Below, in pieces: positions 37,222-46,076 of a stretch of 64,000 bases of DNA. Source of the stretch: Glaciecola siphonariae (GTDB lineage Bacteria > Pseudomonadota > Gammaproteobacteria > Enterobacterales > Alteromonadaceae). Under the pieces are notes generated by a model. It saw only the letters and a program-made list of their open reading frames with translations. It searched no databases and had not been told where the DNA came from. Position 1 is the first letter of the stretch. Every line of letters starts with the position of its first letter. The stretch is taken from positions 496,001 to 560,000 of the forward strand of contig NZ_JBHSGU010000002.1 in assembly GCF_042652645.1 (NCBI RefSeq), read 5' to 3'. The position numbers and the translations under genes were made by a program.

Positions 37222-38196
37222 ATGCAAAAAGCGCCTGTGTATTCTCGCATCAACGGTACCGGAAGCTACTTTCCCAGTGAAGTGCGCAGCAATGCTGATT
37301 TAGAAATGATGGTCGATACCTCCGATGAGTGGATTACCGACCGTACTGGCATTAAAGAAAGACGCATCATTGGTAAAGATGAAACTGCCGCTACCATGGG
37401 CGCTGAGGCCGCCAAACAAGCCCTTGACGCTGCGGGGCTAAATGCTCAAGACCTTGACATGATTGTATGTGCCACCACCAGTGGGCGTTATGCACTGCCC
37501 AGTTCCGCCTGCGAAATTCAGCGTATATTAGGCGTAGACAACATTCCTGCCTTTGATGTAGCGGCTGCTTGCGCCGGATATTGCTATGCCCTTAGTGTGG
37601 CCGACCAGTATATAAAAAGTGGAATGGTAAAGCGCATTCTAGTGGTGGGAACCGACTGCTTGAGCCGCATGATAGACCCTGCAGATCGCAGTATGATCAT
37701 ATTGTTCGGTGACGGGGCGGGTGCCACCATTATTGAGGCGAGCGAGGAGCCCGGTATTTTATCGACCCATATCAACGCAGCGGGCTCTTACGGCGACCTT
37801 TTGCAGATTGGTCATGTTCAACATGGCGACGAAGCCTCACTGCACGAGAATTGGGGCTCTATGAAAGGCAACGAAGTGTTTAAAGTGGCGGTAAACAAAC
37901 TCAGTTTGATTGTTGAGCAAACCTTGAGCGCTAACAATTTGCTAAAATCTGACATCGACTGGCTAGTGCCTCATCAAGCTAATTTTAGAATTATTAAAGC
38001 GACGGCAAAGAAGCTAAATATGTCGTTAGACCAAGTCGTAATTACCTTACAAAACTATGGCAATACGTCTGCCGCGACCGTGCCTACTGCGCTCGATACC
38101 GCCGTCAGAGATGGTAGAATACAGCGCGGCCAACATTTACTGCTGGAAGCCTTTGGTGGCGGTTTTGCGTGGGCTTCTGCATTGGTAAAATACTGA
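37222..38196 (+). CDS. fabH: Beta-ketoacyl-ACP synthase III
   Basis: The 324-aa enzyme initiates fatty acid synthesis by condensing acetyl-CoA with malonyl-ACP. The catalytic triad is C117 (AAACAGYCYA), His in VPHQANFRI and Asn in NYGNTSAA. The order plsX-fabH-fabD-fabG-acpP-fabF is canonical. A gap of 101 bp before fabD may carry an internal promoter. Confidence 0.96.
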   Translation: MQKAPVYSRINGTGSYFPSEVRSNADLEMMVDTSDEWITDRTGIKERRIIGKDETAATMGAEAAKQALDAAGLNAQDLDMIVCATTSGRYALPSSACEIQRILGVDNIPAFDVAAACAGYCYALSVADQYIKSGMVKRILVVGTDCLSRMIDPADRSMIILFGDGAGATIIEASEEPGILSTHINAAGSYGDLLQIGHVQHGDEASLHENWGSMKGNEVFKVAVNKLSLIVEQTLSANNLLKSDIDWLVPHQANFRIIKATAKKLNMSLDQVVITLQNYGNTSAATVPTALDTAVRDGRIQRGQHLLLEAFGGGFAWASALVKY

Positions 38197-38297
38197 TGTA
38201 GGAAGGTTATAAGATGCTTTAGACCATTCCAAACATATCGCGACAAAACATAATACAAACAATACAACAATAATCACCGTGTAAAAGGATACTAAAC

Positions 38298-39215
38298 ATG
38301 AGCAAATTAGCCTGTGTATTTCCAGGGCAGGGCTCTCAATCGGTAGGCATGTTAGCCGACCTTGCCGCTAATTTTTCAAGTGTTAACGCTACGTTTGAAG
38401 AAGCATCAGACACCCTAGGTTATGATTTGTGGGAAGTGGCGCAAACCGATAAACAAGCGCGCATTAATCAAACGCAAGTGACTCAACCGGTTTTGCTTAC
38501 CGCAAGTATCGCAGCATGGCGCGTGCTATGCGCTGAAAAGCCAATAGAGGCCCTGTTTTTAGCGGGGCATAGTCTTGGCGAATACACAGCCTTAGTTGCC
38601 GCTGGTGTACTGTCGCTTACAGATGCAGTAAAACTCGTGGAGTCTCGCGGTAAATTTATGCAGTCTGCTGTGCCTGAGGGAACAGGAGCGATGTATGCAA
38701 TTATTGGCTTAGATGACGACAAGATAAAAGATACTTGCGTAAAGATTGCAAACGAGACCTCACAAGTGGTGGCACCGGTTAACTTTAATTCACCAGGACA
38801 AATCGTTATTGCTGGAGATAAAGAGGCCACTGACCTTGCTGGCGCGGCGTGCAAAGAAGCTGGCGCAAAGCGAGCACTGCCTTTAGCCGTAAGTGTGCCG
38901 TCGCACTGTGCATTGATGAAACCAGCAGCAGAACAATTAGCTACCGCGTTAGCGCAATTGTCCTTTAATGTTCCGAGGATTTCGGTTGTTAATAACGCCG
39001 ACGTGTGCGTGGAAAATACGCCGGATGCCATTAAGCAAGCCTTGGTCAAACAACTATATAGTCCGGTGCGCTGGACCGAATCAATTGAGTTCTTAAGGGA
39101 ACAGGGCATCGATACTATTATAGAAGTAGGGCCTGGCAAGGTGCTTAGCGGCTTAAATAAACGTATTGATAAGACGCTCAATCTTTCTTCTTTCAGTTCA
39201 CCAGCAGATTTATAA
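38298..39215 (+). CDS. fabD: Malonyl-CoA:ACP transacylase
   Basis: The 305-aa protein has the substrate loop GQGSQSVGM (10-18) and the nucleophile S92 in GHSLGEY, then SVPSHCALM with the histidine. It loads malonyl groups onto ACP. A strong AAAGGA precedes the ATG. It ends 9 bp before fabG. Confidence 0.96.
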   Translation: MSKLACVFPGQGSQSVGMLADLAANFSSVNATFEEASDTLGYDLWEVAQTDKQARINQTQVTQPVLLTASIAAWRVLCAEKPIEALFLAGHSLGEYTALVAAGVLSLTDAVKLVESRGKFMQSAVPEGTGAMYAIIGLDDDKIKDTCVKIANETSQVVAPVNFNSPGQIVIAGDKEATDLAGAACKEAGAKRALPLAVSVPSHCALMKPAAEQLATALAQLSFNVPRISVVNNADVCVENTPDAIKQALVKQLYSPVRWTESIEFLREQGIDTIIEVGPGKVLSGLNKRIDKTLNLSSFSSPADL

Positions 39216-39224
39216 GGCTATAAG

Positions 39225-39962
39225 ATGTTTGATTTAACAGGAAAAGTTGCATTAGTTACCGGCGCTAGCCGCGGTATAGGTAAAGCCATCGCATTGCAGT
39301 TGGTGTCTCAGGGAGCGACCGTTGTTGGCACGGCTACCTCAGATGCCGGCGCGCAAGCTATTTCAGAATATTTAGGTGATAAGGGCAAAGGGCTAACCTT
39401 AAACGTTACCAGTGACGAATCTATCGCTCAGGTGGTCAGCAGTATTGCTGAAACCTTTGGTGCACCCGACATATTAGTTAACAATGCGGGGATAACTCGT
39501 GATAACCTGCTAATGCGTATGAAAGATGCCGAGTGGGATGATATTATTCAAACCAACTTAACGTCGGTCTTTAAATTATCAAAAGCCTTAATGCGCGGTA
39601 TGATGAAAAAGAAAAACGGGCGCATTATCTCAGTAGGCTCTGTTGTTGGCTCTACAGGCAACGCTGGGCAAGCGAACTACGCAGCGGCGAAAGCAGCTGT
39701 TATCGGGTTTAGTAAATCTATGGCCCGCGAAATTGCGTCACGCGGCATTACCGTTAATGTAGTTTCTCCGGGTTTTATCGATACTGATATGACAAGAAGT
39801 TTGACGGACGAGCAAAAACAGGCAATATTTAACGATATTCCTGCAAATCGCCTCGGTCAGCCCGAGGAAATTGCAGCGGCTGTTGGATTTTTGTGCTCTG
39901 ACGCTGCAGCTTATATCACTGGCGAGACAATTCATGTCAATGGCGGCATGCATATGGGCTAA
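39225..39962 (+). CDS. fabG: 3-oxoacyl-ACP reductase
   Basis: The 245-aa SDR has TGASRGIG (12-19), NNAG (86-89) and the S139-Y152-K156 triad (NYAAAK), ending YITGETIHVNGGMHMG as in canonical FabG. It reduces 3-oxoacyl-ACP with NADPH. It is the last gene before a 219-bp gap with two hairpins preceding acpP. Confidence 0.95.
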   Translation: MFDLTGKVALVTGASRGIGKAIALQLVSQGATVVGTATSDAGAQAISEYLGDKGKGLTLNVTSDESIAQVVSSIAETFGAPDILVNNAGITRDNLLMRMKDAEWDDIIQTNLTSVFKLSKALMRGMMKKKNGRIISVGSVVGSTGNAGQANYAAAKAAVIGFSKSMAREIASRGITVNVVSPGFIDTDMTRSLTDEQKQAIFNDIPANRLGQPEEIAAAVGFLCSDAAAYITGETIHVNGGMHMG

Positions 39963-40038
39963 GTTGCCGTTTTTGCTAGCAAATCGTTTGCTCTGCAATT
40001 AAAAAAGCTTGATGCATAAGTGCGATACAAAAGTGATT

Positions 40039-40100
40039 AACGCTTATTAATTAAGCGTTTCGAGCGGTTTTGTGGTTTGACCACCGATTAAATTGGTGGT
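40039..40100 (+). promoter_or_regulatory. Two hairpins in the fabG-acpP gap
   Basis: AACGCTTA (40039-40046) pairs with TAAGCGTT (40052-40059), and ACCACCGAT (40080-40088) pairs with ATTGGTGGT (40092-40100, one G-T pair). Neither has a real T tract. They may protect or attenuate the fab transcript upstream of the separately expressed acpP, which usually needs much higher expression. Confidence 0.5.
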
Positions 40101-40181
40101 TTGGCTTGCATGGTCACGGTTAGGGCAATAAACTAGTCGGGATAATTTTAAAAACAAGGTATGTAAAGGAAACCTGTCATT

Positions 40182-40421
40182 ATGAGTAACATCGAAGAAC
40201 GCGTTAAAAAGATCATTGTTGAGCAGTTGGGCGTTAAAGAAGACGAAGTTAAGTCAGAAGCCTCATTTGTAGATGATTTAGGAGCTGATTCTTTAGACAC
40301 TGTTGAGCTAGTAATGGCTCTTGAGGAAGAATTCGATACAGAAATCCCTGATGAAGAAGCTGAGAAGATCACTACGGTTCAGTCAGCCATTGACTATATC
40401 AACGCTAATAAAGACGCGTAA
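40182..40421 (+). CDS. acpP: Acyl carrier protein
   Basis: The 79-aa acidic protein carries the phosphopantetheine serine S37 in GADSLDTVELVMALEEEFD. It shuttles the growing acyl chain among Fab enzymes. It is flanked by a long leader with hairpins and by an intrinsic terminator, giving it an expression unit partly independent of the surrounding fab genes. Confidence 0.97.
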   Translation: MSNIEERVKKIIVEQLGVKEDEVKSEASFVDDLGADSLDTVELVMALEEEFDTEIPDEEAEKITTVQSAIDYINANKDA

Positions 40422-40434
40422 GCAGAATTATTAG

Positions 40435-40460
40435 AAAACGGCTCTTTTGAGCCGTTTTTT
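40435..40460 (+). terminator. Intrinsic terminator between acpP and fabF
   Basis: AAAACGGCTC (40435-40444) pairs with GAGCCGTTTT (40449-40458) around TTTT, with T to 40460. It lies 13 bp after acpP and must be partly read through to express fabF, unless fabF has a promoter inside the remaining 40 bp. Confidence 0.92.
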
Positions 40461-40500
40461 CGTTTCTATAACAAAATAAAAAAATTTTTAGGAGGCCGTG

Positions 40501-41739
40501 GTGGCAAAACGTCGCGTAGTAGTGACCGGGCTTGGCATGCTATCACCTTTAGGTAATGACATAGATACCACTTGGACAAACATATTGGCCGGTAAAAGCG
40601 GTATCGGGCCTATTACCCACTTTGACCCATCTGAATTTAACACCAAATTCGCAGGGGAAGTTATCGACTTTGACGTTGAAGCTTACATCCCGAAAAAAGA
40701 AACAAAAAAAATGGATCGCTTTATTCAATTAGGCATCGCTGCGGGCATTCAAGCTTTGCGTGATTCAGGCCTAGTTATCGATGCAAGCAACGCGAAACGC
40801 GTTGGTGTAACGATAGGCTCTGGTATAGGCGGTTTATCGTTAATTGAAGAAAATCATAAAAAATTACTCGAAAGCGGCGCAAAACGCGTTTCGCCTTTCT
40901 TTGTGCCCTCAACCATTACCAACATGATTTCTGGCTTCCTATCTATAATGGAAGGCTTGAAGGGACCTAATTTAAACGTTGTCACTGCATGTACAACAGG
41001 CGTTCATAATATCGGTATTGCTGCCAGAACCATTGCATACGGCGACGCTGATGCCATGTTAGCAGGGGGAGCAGAGTCTAGTATTACGCCTTTGGCGATT
41101 GCCGGTTTTGGTTCTGCGCGAGCTTTATCGACGCGCAACGATGAACCACAAAAAGCAAGTCGCCCTTGGGACAAAGACCGAGACGGTTTTGTTATGGGCG
41201 AAGGTGCTGGCGTTGTCATGCTCGAAGAATACGAAGCGGCCAAAGCTCGCGGCGCGAAAATCTATGGCGAGGTAGTTGGCTTTGGAATGAGCGGAGACGC
41301 ACATCATATGACATCTCCGCCTAGTGACGGTGAGGGCGCTGCTGACGCTATGGCAAATGCGCTTAATGATGCCAGCGTTGCCGCTAAAGATGTGGTGTAT
41401 GTAAATGCTCATGGCACTTCAACACCTGCTGGCGATATTGCCGAAGTCAGTGCAATTAAAACCATATTTGGTGAAAGTGCGAAAGACGTTAAAGTGAGCT
41501 CCACTAAGTCTATGATTGGACACTTACTTGGCGCTGCTGGGTCTGTAGAGGCCATTTTCACGATATTAGCCTTGCGTGACCAAAAAGCCCCGCCCACGAT
41601 TAATTTAGATGTGCCGGGTGAAGGTTGTGACCTAGATTTTGTGCCGCATACCGCTGCCGATATCAAAGGGGATTATGCATTGTGTAATTCATTTGGATTT
41701 GGTGGAACCAACGGTTCACTTTTGTTTAAACGGCTTTAG
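40501..41739 (+). CDS. fabF: Beta-ketoacyl-ACP synthase II
   Basis: The 412-aa condensing enzyme has C164 in VVTACTTGVHNIG and histidines in VNAHGTSTPAGD and IGHLLGAAGSVE. The usual ACTSG is ACTTG here. The start is GTG: two occur in tandem (40498, 40501), and the GGAGG at 40491-40495 is 5 bases from the second, which yields the family's typical (M)AKRRVVVTGLG. FabF elongates acyl-ACP and adjusts chain length with temperature. Confidence 0.94.
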   Translation: MAKRRVVVTGLGMLSPLGNDIDTTWTNILAGKSGIGPITHFDPSEFNTKFAGEVIDFDVEAYIPKKETKKMDRFIQLGIAAGIQALRDSGLVIDASNAKRVGVTIGSGIGGLSLIEENHKKLLESGAKRVSPFFVPSTITNMISGFLSIMEGLKGPNLNVVTACTTGVHNIGIAARTIAYGDADAMLAGGAESSITPLAIAGFGSARALSTRNDEPQKASRPWDKDRDGFVMGEGAGVVMLEEYEAAKARGAKIYGEVVGFGMSGDAHHMTSPPSDGEGAADAMANALNDASVAAKDVVYVNAHGTSTPAGDIAEVSAIKTIFGESAKDVKVSSTKSMIGHLLGAAGSVEAIFTILALRDQKAPPTINLDVPGEGCDLDFVPHTAADIKGDYALCNSFGFGGTNGSLLFKRL

Positions 41740-41763
41740 CTCAGGTGTCCGTAAGGTAAAATT

Positions 41764-41803
41764 CGTCGTCAAGTAATGTTGATTATGCGTTTTCTTGACG
41801 ACG
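41764..41803 (+). promoter_or_regulatory. 10-bp inverted repeat between fabF and pabC
   Basis: CGTCGTCAAG (41764-41773) and CTTGACGACG (41794-41803) pair perfectly across a 20-base loop. No T tract follows, so it is more likely an RNA-processing or regulatory structure than a terminator. Confidence 0.5.
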
Positions 41804-41824
41804 GTTTGACGTTAAACTAATTCG

Positions 41825-42670
41825 ATGCCAAATTCTGAAATTCTCATTAACCCTGCCAATATTACACTTTCTGACCGTAGCGTCCAGTATGGTGACGCCT
41901 CGTTTACAAGCGCGTATGCGCAAAATGGGCAAGTTGTTTTGTTTGACGAACACATGCAGCGCTTAAAACATGCCTGCGAGGTATTAAACATTGAATTTGA
42001 CGATTGGACGGGCCTGCAGCGTGTACTCAAAGAGTTAGCTAGTTCAGGCGAACAAATACAAGTGCTCAAGGTATTGATCAGCAGAGGTAGCGGCGGGAGA
42101 GGCTATGAGGCACCAAAACCTCAGCAAACGCGCTGCATTATCACGCGTTTTAGCGGTGAACCCATGCATGGCCTTGCCGATGTTGAAACTTTGGGGGTAA
42201 GTGATGTTCCACTTCCTTCCCATATTGGCATGACAGAAATAAAGCACAATAATCGTTTGGCGCAAGTGATAGCGCGCTCGCGCTCAACAAATATGGGATG
42301 CGAAGAAGTGCTAATGTGCAATGAGAGCGGCCAAGTAATTGAAGCAAGCTCGGCCAATATTTTTTATCGCTTGAATGGCGCATGGCACACACCTCCTTTA
42401 CATCGGTATGGCGTGAGAGGCGTGATGCGCGATGCGTTTATCGCACACTTATCACAGCAGGGCATATATGTGAACCAAGCCACCCATCATATTCGGCAGT
42501 TTTCGGATGTTGAATGCGTATTGTTGAGCAATGCAGTAAAAGGCATTCGCGCGGTGAAAACGCTGGTGCTAAATAGTAAAAAACACGCACTTAATGTGAA
42601 TGCAGACGAACTGATTAAGCCCTTTCTCACCAAGATATTAGCTAGTCCTGCTCAGGAGTGCTTAGCCTAA
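41825..42670 (+). CDS. pabC: 4-amino-4-deoxychorismate lyase
   Basis: The 281-aa class IV PLP enzyme converts aminodeoxychorismate to p-aminobenzoate for folate. It has LSDRSVQYGDASFTSA at the N-terminus, the PLP lysine in EIKHNNRLAQV, and the EASSANIF loop. Its position between fabF and mltG is canonical. mltG starts immediately after its stop (adjacent bases). Confidence 0.9.
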   Translation: MPNSEILINPANITLSDRSVQYGDASFTSAYAQNGQVVLFDEHMQRLKHACEVLNIEFDDWTGLQRVLKELASSGEQIQVLKVLISRGSGGRGYEAPKPQQTRCIITRFSGEPMHGLADVETLGVSDVPLPSHIGMTEIKHNNRLAQVIARSRSTNMGCEEVLMCNESGQVIEASSANIFYRLNGAWHTPPLHRYGVRGVMRDAFIAHLSQQGIYVNQATHHIRQFSDVECVLLSNAVKGIRAVKTLVLNSKKHALNVNADELIKPFLTKILASPAQECLA

Positions 42671-43726
42671 ATGCCAAAGTACCTAAAGGTAAGCCTAATT
42701 TGTACTATCGCGCTTGGTTTGATTGTGATGGTCGCAGGCATTTATGCGTGGCAGTATATAAATGCGCTGTCGGATGTAAAGCTAAGTTCAACTAAACCGA
42801 TTGTTGTTCACGTAAAAGCCGGTGAATCTGCCCCTAGCATTTATCGCGATCTTGTGGATGTTAGTAAAAAGCTCGACGATTATCGTTTTAGGGCTTGGCT
42901 TAAGTTGAATCCAAACATGAGTCAGGTAAAAGTTGGATATTACGAGTTTCCAGTAAATACTACTGTCAGTGATTTGTTTACCCGGCTCAGTAGCGGAAAA
43001 GAAACACAATTTAGTATCGCGTTGGTAGAGGGCCAAACAATTGCCCAATGGCTTGAGCTGATTCGTTCACAAGCTAACCTGAAGCAAGATATTCCGGATG
43101 CATCTTCGCTTTACAAGATACTGGTTGAAGATAGTTCGCTTGATGCAAGCGGTAGCGCTGGTTTTTGCCGTAATGAACTTAGGACCGTGGAAGGGTGTTT
43201 ACTGGCTGATACATACTTTTATAACTATCAGGACTCAGCCCTCTCTGTTATTCAGCGAGCCTATCAAGCGATGAAGAAAACGCTTGAGGCGGCCTGGCAG
43301 TCTCGCTATATAGATATTCCGCTCAATTCGCCTTATGAAGCCTTGATTTTAGCGTCGATCATCGAAAAAGAAACGGCTGTTGCAAGCGAACGTGGGCTTA
43401 TTGCAGGCGTGTTTAGTAATCGTTTAGAGCTCAATATGCGTTTGCAAACCGACCCAACGGTTATTTACGGCATCGGCCCAGAATTTGACGGCAACATTAC
43501 GCGCAAGCATTTGCGCACAACAACGCCATATAATACCTATCGAATAAAGGGACTGCCGCCTACGCCAATTGCGATGGCAGGACGCGAGTCACTAAACGCC
43601 GCGGTAATGCCTCAGATAACGGACTACTTGTATTTTGTTGCTAAAGGCGATGGAAGTCATCAGTTTTCAACCACACTTGCTCAGCACAATGACGCGGTAG
43701 CAAAGTATCAGCTAAATAGGAATTAA
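42671..43726 (+). CDS. mltG: Endolytic peptidoglycan transglycosylase MltG
   Basis: The 351-aa protein has one N-terminal membrane helix (about 8-30), a LysM-like region and the YceG catalytic domain with the glutamate in SIIEKETA (232-234). MltG cuts nascent glycan strands at the inner membrane and helps set their length. It has two unusual cysteines (GFCRNEL and EGCLLAD) that could form a periplasmic disulfide. It is followed 2 bp later by tmk. Confidence 0.94.
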   Translation: MPKYLKVSLICTIALGLIVMVAGIYAWQYINALSDVKLSSTKPIVVHVKAGESAPSIYRDLVDVSKKLDDYRFRAWLKLNPNMSQVKVGYYEFPVNTTVSDLFTRLSSGKETQFSIALVEGQTIAQWLELIRSQANLKQDIPDASSLYKILVEDSSLDASGSAGFCRNELRTVEGCLLADTYFYNYQDSALSVIQRAYQAMKKTLEAAWQSRYIDIPLNSPYEALILASIIEKETAVASERGLIAGVFSNRLELNMRLQTDPTVIYGIGPEFDGNITRKHLRTTTPYNTYRIKGLPPTPIAMAGRESLNAAVMPQITDYLYFVAKGDGSHQFSTTLAQHNDAVAKYQLNRN

Positions 43727-43728
43727 AT

Positions 43729-44361
43729 ATGGCTCTAGGCGCGTTCATTGTAATAGAAGGGCTTGAGGGAGCAGGCAAAAGCAGCGTTATGGGCGCACTC
43801 AAGTCACGGCTTGAAGAACATGCTATCCGTGTAGTTACCACTAGAGAACCTGGCGGAACGCCAATGGCGGAGGCGATAAGAGACTGCGTTAAGCAAGCTT
43901 GGCCTGACGAAACAGTCACTCAACAAACCGAGCTTTTATTAATGTATGCAGCGCGCAGCCAACTGGTTGAAAATGTAATAAAACCGGCTTTAGATGATGG
44001 AGCGTGGGTGTTAGGCGACCGCCACGACCTGTCATCCGTAGCCTATCAGGGCGGTGGGCGAGGTGTATCGTTAGCAACACTGTCCACGTTACGTCAAATG
44101 ACCTTAGGCACCTTTGCACCTGATTTTACGCTATATTTAGATATTGCCCCCGAGCTTGGCCTGAGCCGCGCACGAGGGCGAGGTGAGCTTGACAGAATTG
44201 AACAGGCCGGTTTAGCGTTTTTTGAAAGGGCTCGGGAAACCTACCTACAGCAAATAGAGGCACTCCCGAATGCAGTAACAGTCGATGCGTCTCAGGCGAT
44301 TGAGAAGGTGCAGGCAGATGCGCTAATCGCGCTGCAACAGTTTATAGATAATAGGGCCTAA
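43729..44361 (+). CDS. tmk: Thymidylate kinase
   Basis: The 210-aa P-loop kinase has IEGLEGAGKS near residues 9-18, the DR(Y/H) motif as GDRHDLSSVAYQGGGRG, and a LID region with RARGRGELDRIE. It phosphorylates dTMP to dTDP. It is directly linked to mltG and holB. Confidence 0.95.
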   Translation: MALGAFIVIEGLEGAGKSSVMGALKSRLEEHAIRVVTTREPGGTPMAEAIRDCVKQAWPDETVTQQTELLLMYAARSQLVENVIKPALDDGAWVLGDRHDLSSVAYQGGGRGVSLATLSTLRQMTLGTFAPDFTLYLDIAPELGLSRARGRGELDRIEQAGLAFFERARETYLQQIEALPNAVTVDASQAIEKVQADALIALQQFIDNRA

Positions 44362-44362
44362 G

Positions 44363-45292
44363 ATGCTTTACCCATGGTTACTTACCACGTTTACAAAACT
44401 TGCTGAGCGCTTGGCGCAAGATAAGTTGCATCATGGTGTACTCTTAGTTGGCGAAAAAGGCTGCGGTGAATCTCAGCTTGCCCATACGCTTGCAAAGCGT
44501 ATTTTATGTGCATCAGATGCTGTGTTGCCATGTGGTTCCTGTAAGCCATGCTTGTTGTTTCAAGCTCAGTCTCACCCTGATTTTCATGAGGTGCTCACTG
44601 AAAAAACGCAAATTGGCGTGGATGCCGTCAGGGCGGCCATCGAGCAAGTTAACAAGACAGCCCAGATGAGTGCAAATAAGGTAGTTTTGATTGAGCATAT
44701 TGAGACGATGAGCGAATCGGCCAGTAATGCTTTGCTAAAAACGCTAGAAGAGCCCACTAATCATACTTATTTGATACTGACGACAAACGCACCGCAATAT
44801 TTATTGGCGACCATTAAGAGCCGATGTGAAAAAATACGTGCTGTGATGCCTAGCTATCAGCAAAGTGTTGACTATTTAATGGAGCAAGCTGTTGATAAGC
44901 AAGCAGTAGCATTACCCACCGAGTTAGAACTAGCGGCCTACAAACATAGCCCTTTGCTTTTTTTGGCAAAATCTAACAGCAGTGACATGAGTTTTTCCGA
45001 ATTTGAAACAGATTTTACGTCTTTATTAGATAAAGTCGAAAGCGCTGAAAGTATTGCCGCTAAATGGAAAGAGCAAGCTGCAGATGTGGTGCACTGGACC
45101 GCACAATTAAGTTTGCAATATTTTGCTAAAGGTGTGCAGCAAAGCACTGATCAAAGTCGTGCTGTGGTGGATACACAGTGGATGAAGATTTATGACAGCG
45201 CCTCACACGCGAGTAAAAAACTTCGGCAGGCAGGTTTAAATAAGGTGCTTATTTTGTCTGCATTATTAGCCCAAGTGCATCAACTAGATTAG
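44363..45292 (+). CDS. holB: DNA polymerase III delta-prime subunit
   Basis: The 309-aa clamp-loader subunit has a degenerate P-loop (GEKGCGES), the zinc module with four cysteines in LCASDAVLPCGSCKPC, and ALLKTLEEPTNHTYLILTT. Delta-prime does not hydrolyse ATP, consistent with the degenerate Walker A. It starts 1 bp after tmk stops and precedes the TatD gene by 7 bp. Confidence 0.93.
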   Translation: MLYPWLLTTFTKLAERLAQDKLHHGVLLVGEKGCGESQLAHTLAKRILCASDAVLPCGSCKPCLLFQAQSHPDFHEVLTEKTQIGVDAVRAAIEQVNKTAQMSANKVVLIEHIETMSESASNALLKTLEEPTNHTYLILTTNAPQYLLATIKSRCEKIRAVMPSYQQSVDYLMEQAVDKQAVALPTELELAAYKHSPLLFLAKSNSSDMSFSEFETDFTSLLDKVESAESIAAKWKEQAADVVHWTAQLSLQYFAKGVQQSTDQSRAVVDTQWMKIYDSASHASKKLRQAGLNKVLILSALLAQVHQLD

Positions 45293-45299
45293 GAGCAGC

Positions 45300-46076
45300 A
45301 TGTTTGTAGACTCACATTGTCATTTAGATAGGCTTAAAAACGCAGATAGCGAGCTAGATAGTATCGTATCTGAGGCCACTGAGCATAAGGTTGAACATAT
45401 GCTTTGTGTTGCGGTCTCGGTGAAAGAGTTTGAGCAGATGCGAGAGCGAGTGGCGCATTATCCCAATGTTTCTATGAGCTGCGGCGTACACCCACTGCAT
45501 CAAGAAGATGCTTGCGATTACGCGGCCTTACTTGCGCATGGTCAACGTAATGACGTTGTTGCCATAGGTGAAACAGGACTCGATTACCATTACAGCGCCG
45601 ACACTAAAGCTGTGCAGTTACAGTCCTTTAAAGATCATATTCGCGTTGCAAATGAAGTACAAAAGCCGCTGATTATACACACTCGAGATGCACAAGAAGA
45701 TACGCTGCAGCTGCTTGAAAAATATTATGAGCAGAGTACTGGAGCTGTGCTGCATTGCTTCACTGAATCCCTTGAAATGGCAAAAGCGGCCATTGACATG
45801 GGCATTTACATTTCAATATCGGGCATTGTTACCTTTAAGTCTGCTGCAGAACTACAAGAAACGGTAAAACAACTACCACTAGATAAACTACTGATTGAGA
45901 CTGATTCACCTTGGTTAGCACCCATACCTCACCGTGGTAAAGAGAATCAACCAAAATACGTGGTAAACGTGGCTGAGTGTATAGCTGAGCTAAAAGGCAT
46001 AAGCCTTGATGAGCTGGCGAGCATTACCACTCAAAATTTTTATCAATTGTTTAATCGAATTCAGCGTTCATCATGA
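45300..46076 (+). CDS. ycfH: TatD family metal-dependent hydrolase (YcfH)
   Basis: The 258-aa TIM-barrel protein begins MFVDSHCHLDRL (metal ligands HxH) and has GETGLDYHY, IIHTRDA, VLHCFTE and ETDSPWLAP, the complete TatD signature. The family acts as 3'-5' exonuclease/deoxyribonuclease or D-aminoacyl hydrolase. It follows holB as in enterobacteria and overlaps the next gene by 4 bp. Confidence 0.92.
   Translation: MFVDSHCHLDRLKNADSELDSIVSEATEHKVEHMLCVAVSVKEFEQMRERVAHYPNVSMSCGVHPLHQEDACDYAALLAHGQRNDVVAIGETGLDYHYSADTKAVQLQSFKDHIRVANEVQKPLIIHTRDAQEDTLQLLEKYYEQSTGAVLHCFTESLEMAKAAIDMGIYISISGIVTFKSAAELQETVKQLPLDKLLIETDSPWLAPIPHRGKENQPKYVVNVAECIAELKGISLDELASITTQNFYQLFNRIQRSS

Noticed and set aside
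38483..39181. A long (232-aa) minus-strand ORF across fabD
   Set aside because: fabD is fully conserved with its catalytic motifs on the plus strand. The antisense frame is open only because of codon bias.
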